Source of the DNA: UBA11996 sp964394975
GTDB lineage: Bacteria > Chloroflexota > Dehalococcoidia > Lucifugimonadales > UBA826
Direction of reading: 5' to 3'
Assembly: GCA_964394975.1 (NCBI GenBank)
Contig: CAYMZR010000031.1
Location: forward strand, 1 to 19,816
DNA length: 19,816 nt
Shown: positions 15,422-19,816 of the stretch, piece after piece
How positions within the stretch are numbered: the stretch's first letter is position 1
Layout of the letters: each line of letters starts with the position of its first letter
Notes under the pieces: generated by a model
Seen by the model: the letters and a program-made list of their open reading frames with translations, nothing else
Database searches by the model: none
Told to the model about the DNA's origin: nothing
Program-made: the position numbers and the translations under genes

Positions 15422-17214
15422 TCAGCCACCTCAGAAGTTAATTCATCTTGAGGTCGAAGTTGTAGCTCATATATTTCGTTATACAGGCCACCTTTTTCCA
15501 GCAGCTCGTCGTGCGTACCCTCTTCTATAATTCTTCCATCCTTCAGAACCACTATCTTGTCGGCACTATGAACCGTACTCAGTCTATTAGCAATGATAAA
15601 AGTAGTCCTTCCTTCCATAGAATTGTCCATTGCCGCCTTTATCTGATCCTCGGTATTCGCATCCACACTGGAAGTAGAATCATCTAATATTAGTATCGGA
15701 GGATCTAACAGAATTGCTCGAGCGATCGACATTCTCTGCCTTTGCCCTCCCGATAATGTAGAACCTCTTTCCCCGACATAAGTGTCATAACCGTCTTCAA
15801 GACCTTCAATAAATTCTGATAATTGAGCAATGCTCGTTGCTTTTTCCATTTGATCATCACTAGCATTCTCTCGACCATATTTGATGTTTTCTTTCAGTGA
15901 AGTAGTGAACAAAAACACATCCTGCTGAACCATTCCTATATTCTTTCTTAAAGAATGGAGAGTAAACTCTTTTACGTCTACATCATCCACTTTTATCACT
16001 CCCGCGGAGGTATCATAAAATCGTGGTAGAAGGTTGGCTATTGTAGACTTTCCGCTACCAGGCGGGCCAACTAGTGCAACTATTTCTCCAGGTTTCGCCT
16101 CCAGATTTATATTTCTAAGTACTGGCTTCCCATTATCATAGGCAAAAGATACATTTTCGAACTTGACGTGACCCTGAGCTTTTTCCAAGGTAGTGGCATC
16201 CGGTGCTTCTTTTACAGGAGAGGGGGCGTCAAGAATCTCAAACAATCTTTCACCGGCCGAAGCAGCTCTTGCATACGCATTTACAACCCATCCTGCCATC
16301 CTGACCGGAAGCGCCAATATTTGGAGATAAAAAACAAAGGCTGCTAATTCACCCGGAGTCATATCTCCATTCATCACTTGGCGTCCTCCATACCATAGAA
16401 TTAGTGCCATCGCCACCATAAAAGTAAACAGCATGAAAGACATACTGGATGCACGTAGTTTCTCAGCCTCTACGTAAATATTAGAAACCTCGGCATTCTT
16501 TATCTCAAATCTATCTTCCTCATGGTCTTCTGAGGCAAACGCCTTTACTACTCTCTGCCCCGAGAAATTTTCCTGAAGAATGATACTTAGCTCCGCCATT
16601 TTCTGCTGCACTAACAGCCATAATGCCCTCATCCGAAGACGGACAGAGCTGGTGTACACGGCCACTATCGGCATAAAACTAGCGCTCAAAAGGCCTAATT
16701 TCCAATTCATGGAGATGAGTATTATTGCGACTATGATAAAAAGTGCTATGAAGTATGGAGCTCTTATAAGTCCCATATTTATGAACATACGAATATTTTC
16801 CACATCCGTAATGGCTCTGGACATCAGGTTCCCGGTGTGATGTTTATCATGAAAAGCAAAACTCTGGTGCTGAACATGGTCATAGAAGGAATTTCTCAAA
16901 TCGTATGAAACATACTGTGACAAAGTTTCAGCTAGATAGGTTTGAAAATAGGACATCCCTCCGCGAATGACACTTAAAGACAAGATAATTATTATGCATG
17001 TATAGAGGGTCGCTGTATCAACCAGACCACAATTTAAGTCACTGGAGTTGGAGCAATCAGTCAAAAGGGGGTTTGCGACTGAGTCAATTGCGTCTCCAAA
17101 TAATTTAGGAAGAAATATGTATGCAGCTATCGCGCCAATTGTGGATAAGTAAGCAAAGGTTAATCTGTATTTGTACCTCAGAGCAATTTTGATTATTCTA
17201 AGGATATGCTGCAT
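15418..17214 (-). CDS. ABC exporter half-transporter, subunit with non-catalytic Walker B and switch residue
   Basis: The 598-residue half-transporter has a membrane domain (about 15-315) and an NBD with Walker A GPPGSGKS (383-390), an intact LSGGQ signature (487-491), Walker B ILILDD in which the catalytic glutamate is Asp512, and the switch histidine replaced by Asn543 (IANRLST). I checked both substitutions in the DNA (GAT and AAT). They put a degenerate ATP site in this subunit, as in BmrC- and TM287-type partners. A Cys-containing loop (about 48-66, C54 and C62) lies between the first helices. ATG 17214 has TAGG within eight bases. It is the first gene of the pair and shares a 213-bp divergent spacer with the acetyltransferase gene. 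Confidence 0.93.
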   Translation of the reverse strand: MQHILRIIKIALRYKYRLTFAYLSTIGAIAAYIFLPKLFGDAIDSVANPLLTDCSNSSDLNCGLVDTATLYTCIIIILSLSVIRGGMSYFQTYLAETLSQYVSYDLRNSFYDHVQHQSFAFHDKHHTGNLMSRAITDVENIRMFINMGLIRAPYFIALFIIVAIILISMNWKLGLLSASFMPIVAVYTSSVRLRMRALWLLVQQKMAELSIILQENFSGQRVVKAFASEDHEEDRFEIKNAEVSNIYVEAEKLRASSMSFMLFTFMVAMALILWYGGRQVMNGDMTPGELAAFVFYLQILALPVRMAGWVVNAYARAASAGERLFEILDAPSPVKEAPDATTLEKAQGHVKFENVSFAYDNGKPVLRNINLEAKPGEIVALVGPPGSGKSTIANLLPRFYDTSAGVIKVDDVDVKEFTLHSLRKNIGMVQQDVFLFTTSLKENIKYGRENASDDQMEKATSIAQLSEFIEGLEDGYDTYVGERGSTLSGGQRQRMSIARAILLDPPILILDDSTSSVDANTEDQIKAAMDNSMEGRTTFIIANRLSTVHSADKIVVLKDGRIIEEGTHDELLEKGGLYNEIYELQLRPQDELTSEVAE

Positions 17215-17317
17215 AAATACCTAAAAGCTGGGCCCAAAATTTGTGATTTGCATGAGTTAACATATATAAAACCACAGGGACTTCTTATTCTACATTGATT
17301 TATGCTCTAAATATCAA

Positions 17318-17330
17318 GTGTTTTGAACAC
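17318..17330. repeat. Short inverted repeat, possible operator, in the ABC/rimI divergent spacer
   Basis: GTGTT and AACAC flank TTG. The site sits 6 bp upstream of a TTGACA (17337-17342), a perfect -35 hexamer on the plus strand. No convincing -10 box lies 16-18 bp further (TTTACC at best), so the promoter itself is uncertain. Confidence 0.3.
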
Positions 17331-17400
17331 AATTTCTTGACAATTTTTTCATGTATTACTTTACCTTGTTTATTTAAGTTTTGGGCTAAAATTTTCCTCC

Positions 17401-17427
17401 TTTGGGAGCCTTGGTGTTTTCCCCAAA
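17401..17427 (+). promoter_or_regulatory. Hairpin flush with the acetyltransferase start codon
   Basis: TTTGGG (17401-17406) pairs with CCCAAA (17422-17427), and ATG begins at the next base. The only Shine-Dalgarno-like stretch, GGGAG (17404-17408), is partly inside the stem and 19 bases from ATG when the RNA is linear. The structure could control access to the start. Confidence 0.3.
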
Positions 17428-18063
17428 ATGGCAAATAACAACGGCGATACCTACTCAGTCCGTCTCATGAAAGAACAGGATATCCCTCAAGTATCAATAA
17501 TCGAAACGGATGCATTCCCCAATTTATTCCCTCCTACTTCGTTCAGAAAAGAACTTCAGAGGCCCATTTCGACTTTAATGGTCGCTGCTTCACAACTTAA
17601 TGCGATCGAAGGCGAAGAAATTGTCAAGAACCCCAAGACAGGAATGAATACCCAGGTAAATACTTATAGATCGGGAAATACAGGCTGGAAACCCGGGATA
17701 GAGTTTTTAGCTGGATTCATTTTTCTGTGGAAAATGAGTAGCGAAGAAACACATGTAATGTCAATTGCCACAAGAAGGTCTCATAGAAGAAAAGGAATCG
17801 GAGAACTTCTTTTACATTCAGCTTTAACGAAATCAATCCATGAAAAGGTCCATTCATTTACTCTTGAAGTAAGGGTATCGAACACCCCAGCAATTACACT
17901 TTATAAGAAATATGGGCTTACCCACCAAGGTTCTAGAAAATCCTACTATGCAGACAACCGCGAGGACGCTTCCGTAATGACGGTCGACAACTTACAATCT
18001 GCTGATTACCGTCTTATGATGAAAAAAAAATTATCGTTACTTTCGGGCAGGCGAAAAAACTAG
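17428..18063 (+). CDS. rimI: RimI-like GNAT N-acetyltransferase (probable ribosomal protein S18 alanine acetyltransferase)
   Basis: RimI acetylates the N-terminal alanine of S18 using acetyl-CoA. The acetyl-CoA loop RRKGIG (120-125, RxxGxG) follows the MSIATRRSH strand, and EVRVSNTPAITLYKKYG (147-163) reproduces the RimI pattern, with E147, N152 and Y159. KSYYADNREDASVM (171-184) is the typical C-terminal strand. At 211 residues it is longer than the ~150 of classic RimI, with an insertion at about 60-92 and a basic tail (KKKLSLLSGRRKN). ATG 17428 lacks a well-placed ribosome site. Its partners, tsaB and tsaD, are not seen, but rpsB follows. Another GNAT with a different amine acceptor cannot be ruled out, so the symbol is tentative. 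Confidence 0.7.
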   Translation: MANNNGDTYSVRLMKEQDIPQVSIIETDAFPNLFPPTSFRKELQRPISTLMVAASQLNAIEGEEIVKNPKTGMNTQVNTYRSGNTGWKPGIEFLAGFIFLWKMSSEETHVMSIATRRSHRRKGIGELLLHSALTKSIHEKVHSFTLEVRVSNTPAITLYKKYGLTHQGSRKSYYADNREDASVMTVDNLQSADYRLMMKKKLSLLSGRRKN

Positions 18064-18088
18064 CATTGGTTTAATATACAATTTACTT

Positions 18089-18117
18089 TTGCCGCAGGAA
18101 CATAGTCATGTTATACT
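18089..18117 (+). promoter_or_regulatory. Possible rpsB promoter overlapping the upstream terminator
   Basis: TTGCCG (18089-18094) and TATACT (18112-18117) are 17 bp apart and would start transcription about 90 bases before rpsB. The boxes lie within the terminator hairpin, so only one use may be real. Confidence 0.35.
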
Positions 18118-18133
18118 TTTGCGGCGTTTTTTT
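18091..18133 (+). terminator. Intrinsic terminator after the acetyltransferase gene
   Basis: GCCGCA (18091-18096) pairs perfectly with TGCGGC (18120-18125), followed by G and a run of seven T. Inside the 23-nt loop AACAT and ATGTT form a second small stem. This is a standard factor-independent terminator ending the RimI-like transcript. Confidence 0.75.
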
Positions 18134-18213
18134 GTTGGGAAACACAGGCATTCAACCTAAAATTACTGTGCTTTAAAAGTAACCAAACAACTTGATAAAG
18201 AAAAGGAACATAT

Positions 18214-19254
18214 ATGGTCGAAGAGGCTGTAGGGGTCGACACAAACCAGGAGCAGATCAGTGAAGCGATAACTATGAAATCGCTTTTGGAGGCAGGAGTT
18301 CATTTCGGTCATCAAAAGAGACGATGGAATCCAAAGATGAAGAGGTACATATTTACCCACAGAAACGGAATTCATATTATCGATCTACAGAAAACCTTAA
18401 ATTTGGTTGAAGAGGCTGCTTCTTTTCTGACTGATATAGCGGCGAGTGGCAAAAAGATTTTGCTAGTGGGAACCAAAAAGCAAGCTCAAGATACCATCAT
18501 ATTGGAGGCAGAAAGAAGCAATTCCTTGCATATTTCCAATAGATGGCTTGGCGGCACACTGACCAACTTCAAAACTATTCAAACTAGAATTGATTACCTC
18601 GTAGACCTCGAAACTAGAAGAGACCAAGGAGAGTTTGAAAACCTCACAAAGAAAGAGTCTTTGAAAATAGATGAAAAAATAAACAAGTTGAATCGAAACC
18701 TGTCGGGCATCAAAGAAATGACTGAAATGCCAGGAGCGATGTTCATAATTGATGTCGGGAGAGAAGAAATTGCCGTAACAGAGGCCAACAAAGTAGGGAT
18801 ACCAATAGTTGCTATAGTTGACTCCGATTGTGACCCAGATTTAATCGACTACCCTATCCCGGGTAATGATGATGCAATTAGGTCCGTAAGGTTAATAACC
18901 AAGAGAATGTCCAATGCGATTATTGACGGATACCATCTTAGAAACTCAGATCAGTCCGATGAGTCGTCTGATGATGCCGCAGAAGCCAACCCTCGAATGA
19001 TTACTTACTCCACTGTGACTATAGAAGATTCTGAATCTGAGGACGAGGAGGAAGAAGCAGAAGAGACATCTGGGGAAGAAGTATCGACGACCGATACCCT
19101 TGAAACGACATCGGAGCCTGAAAATACCCTTGACTCTGTTGCTTCAACAGAGGAACTCGAAGAAACATCTGATGAAGAGGTTTCGACTGAAGAAAGCATG
19201 GAAGAAGACGCTGCAGTGGGAAAAGACCCTACAGCCGGGGAAGATAACAGCTAA
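18214..19254 (+). CDS. rpsB: 30S ribosomal protein S2 with long acidic C-terminal tail
   Basis: S2 binds the 30S head-body junction and, with S1, helps mRNA binding. The core covers about residues 20-242: LLEAGVHFGHQKRRWNPKMK (24-43), IHIIDLQKT (53-61), NRWLGGTLTNFKT (109-121) and the ending IPIVAIVDSDCDPDLIDYPIPGNDDAI (196-222). At 346 residues it exceeds the usual ~230-260 by a Glu/Ser/Thr-rich tail (about 245-346) with a near-repeat, EETSGEEVST and EETSDEEVST, plus a 20-residue N-terminal extension. ATG 18214 has AAGGA six bases upstream. tsf follows after 40 bp, the usual order rpsB-tsf. The tail is probably disordered; its role is unknown. Confidence 0.96.
   Translation: MVEEAVGVDTNQEQISEAITMKSLLEAGVHFGHQKRRWNPKMKRYIFTHRNGIHIIDLQKTLNLVEEAASFLTDIAASGKKILLVGTKKQAQDTIILEAERSNSLHISNRWLGGTLTNFKTIQTRIDYLVDLETRRDQGEFENLTKKESLKIDEKINKLNRNLSGIKEMTEMPGAMFIIDVGREEIAVTEANKVGIPIVAIVDSDCDPDLIDYPIPGNDDAIRSVRLITKRMSNAIIDGYHLRNSDQSDESSDDAAEANPRMITYSTVTIEDSESEDEEEEAEETSGEEVSTTDTLETTSEPENTLDSVASTEELEETSDEEVSTEESMEEDAAVGKDPTAGEDNS
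18946..19254 (+). repeat. Low-complexity acidic coding segment of rpsB
   Basis: GA-rich codons encode the S2 tail. Two related decapeptides (residues 283-292 and 316-325) mark an internal duplication of the coding DNA. The stretch also opens reading frames on other strands and frames, including 195 bp upstream of the true tsf start; these are not genes. Confidence 0.6.
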
Positions 19255-19294
19255 ACCTAAACCTTCAAGCCTACTGAATCTCGCGGGAGAAATC

Positions 19295-19798
19295 GTGCCT
19301 GAAATTACTACCGAACAAATAAAATATCTTCGCGCTCGAACAAGCGCTGGTGTAATGGATTGCAAAAAGGCATTGGAAGAAACCGATGGAGATGCAGAAA
19401 AGGCTGAATCATTACTGAAAGAAAAAGGCATTGCTTCCGCAGCAAAGAAGGCCGATAGAGACACTGACCAAGGCTTAGTTGATACCTATATCCATAGTGG
19501 GGGTAGGATAGGCGCTATGATTGAAATCAATTGTGAAACTGATTTTGTAGCCAGAACAGAGGATTTTGCTTCATTGGCCCATGATATAGCTATGCAGGTA
19601 GCGGCAATGTCCCCTACACTATTGGCGATAGAAGACGTTTCAAACGACGAGAATGTCACAGAGGATCAGTGCCTGTTGTCGCAACCGTTTATCAAAGATC
19701 CGTCAAAAACAATCCAAGACCTCATTAATGAAACCATAGGAAGGCTTGGGGAAAACATCAAGGTACGGAGATTCCAAAGATTTTCCTTAGGTGAGTGA
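19295..19798 (+). CDS. tsf: Translation elongation factor Ts, short form
   Basis: EF-Ts exchanges GDP on EF-Tu. I start it at GTG 19295, which has GGGAG five bases upstream and gives 167 residues beginning PEITTEQIKYLR. The same frame stays open upstream inside rpsB, but that part is Lys/Arg-rich low complexity and not homologous. Residues 2-54 are the UBA-like domain with the family signature LRARTSAGVMDCKKAL (12-27). Residues about 56-105 hold the core, with the exchange motif CETDFVA (80-86). The C-terminal part contains IKDPSKTIQDLI (133-144) and ENIKVRRF (153-160). It has one core subdomain, like the Thermus or Chloroflexota short forms rather than the ~280-residue enterobacterial form. 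Stop TGA is at 19796-19798. Confidence 0.93.
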   Translation: MPEITTEQIKYLRARTSAGVMDCKKALEETDGDAEKAESLLKEKGIASAAKKADRDTDQGLVDTYIHSGGRIGAMIEINCETDFVARTEDFASLAHDIAMQVAAMSPTLLAIEDVSNDENVTEDQCLLSQPFIKDPSKTIQDLINETIGRLGENIKVRRFQRFSLGE

Positions 19799-19805
19799 GG
19801 CTACT

Positions 19806-19816
19806 ATGCCAGACAA
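19806..19816 (+). CDS. Start of the next gene, probably pyrH (UMP kinase)
   Basis: ATG at 19806 opens Met-Pro-Asp before the window ends. GAGG lies five bases upstream, overlapping the tsf stop region. pyrH is a guess from the widespread order rpsB-tsf-pyrH; three codons cannot confirm it. Confidence 0.35.

Noticed and set aside
18134..18213. Ribosomal-protein autoregulatory leader before rpsB
   Set aside because: Only a weak TTACT/AGTAA stem and a GTTG/CAAC pairing are visible; there is no conserved leader structure I can recognise.
19005..19199. Ser-rich minus-strand frame opposite the S2 tail
   Set aside because: It is the mirror of an acidic repetitive coding segment, a common artefact.
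19100..19294. N-terminal extension of EF-Ts into rpsB
   Set aside because: The frame is open only because of the GA-rich S2 tail; GTG 19295 has a proper ribosome site and begins the family homology.
1..19816. Selenocysteine (in-frame TGA) genes in the window
   Set aside because: SelA made me look, but every recognised protein is complete without read-through and no SECIS-like hairpin after a TGA stood out.
1..19816. tRNA genes, CRISPR arrays, insertion sequences, attachment sites or replication origins
   Set aside because: I saw no cloverleaf with TTCGA-type arm, no regularly spaced repeats, no transposase or terminal inverted repeats and no DnaA-box cluster.

Overview
The window is compact, A+T-rich bacterial chromosome (roughly 60% A+T by eye, not computed). 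It carries housekeeping and accessory metabolic genes and no mobile element, CRISPR array, rRNA or tRNA that I could find. Marine Chloroflexota of the SAR202/Dehalococcoidia kind is my best guess. The reasons are a short 167-residue EF-Ts, a CbbQ/NorQ-type ATPase beside a repeat-containing VWA-type partner, an F420-type PPOX oxidase, SelA, and very tight packing. This placement is inference from gene content, not from a marker search.

Layout. 1-2529 (minus): a four-gene operon read right to left, coaE, a CbbQ/NorQ-type MoxR ATPase, a CoA-pyrophosphatase-like Nudix enzyme and the start of a VWA-partner-like repeat protein that runs off the left edge. 2627-4369 (plus): selA, then a stand-alone Smr-domain gene. 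4347-4664 (minus): a small zinc-finger plus NrtS-like membrane protein. 4761-6089 (plus): rarA. 6090-8403 (minus): a threonine aldolase followed by an MFS exporter. 8540-10689 (plus): a small alpha/beta hydrolase and fumC. 10693-11901 (minus): a tRNA nucleotidyltransferase. 12032-12532 (plus): a zinc-ribbon Nudix hydrolase. 12518-17214 (minus): a heterodimeric ABC exporter, an F420-type PPOX protein and a zinc-ribbon/DUF4177-like protein. 17428-19816 (plus): a RimI-like acetyltransferase, a terminator, then rpsB, tsf and the first bases of the next gene, probably pyrH.

How the genes work together. CoaE finishes coenzyme A synthesis, while the Nudix protein two genes downstream belongs to a family that cleaves CoA. 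The ATPase and the repeat protein resemble the CbbQ/CbbO and NorQ/NorD activation pairs, but no Rubisco or nitric oxide reductase gene is present, so their client is unknown. SelA implies selenocysteine use, but its partner genes are not here. The two ABC half-transporters overlap by ATGA, and their NBD substitutions all fall on one composite ATP site, as in asymmetric heterodimeric exporters. RimI, S2 and EF-Ts form a translation block at the right end.

Start corrections made from the sequence: the NrtS-like gene starts at ATG 4664 rather than an upstream TTG; threonine aldolase at ATG 8403 rather than TTG 8460; tsf at GTG 19295, not inside rpsB; fumC uses TTG 9271; and the left-edge gene starts at GTG 445.

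No stretch above 300 bases lacks a gene. The largest gap (17215-17427, 213 bp) holds a divergent promoter region with an inverted repeat and a start-flush hairpin. All four convergent gene pairs abut or overlap, a sign of genome streamlining. Three small proteins carry N-terminal CxxC zinc-type modules on different bodies. Nothing here proves a new system. The best candidates for something undescribed are the coaE-ATPase-Nudix-repeat protein operon and the zinc-finger/NrtS fusion.
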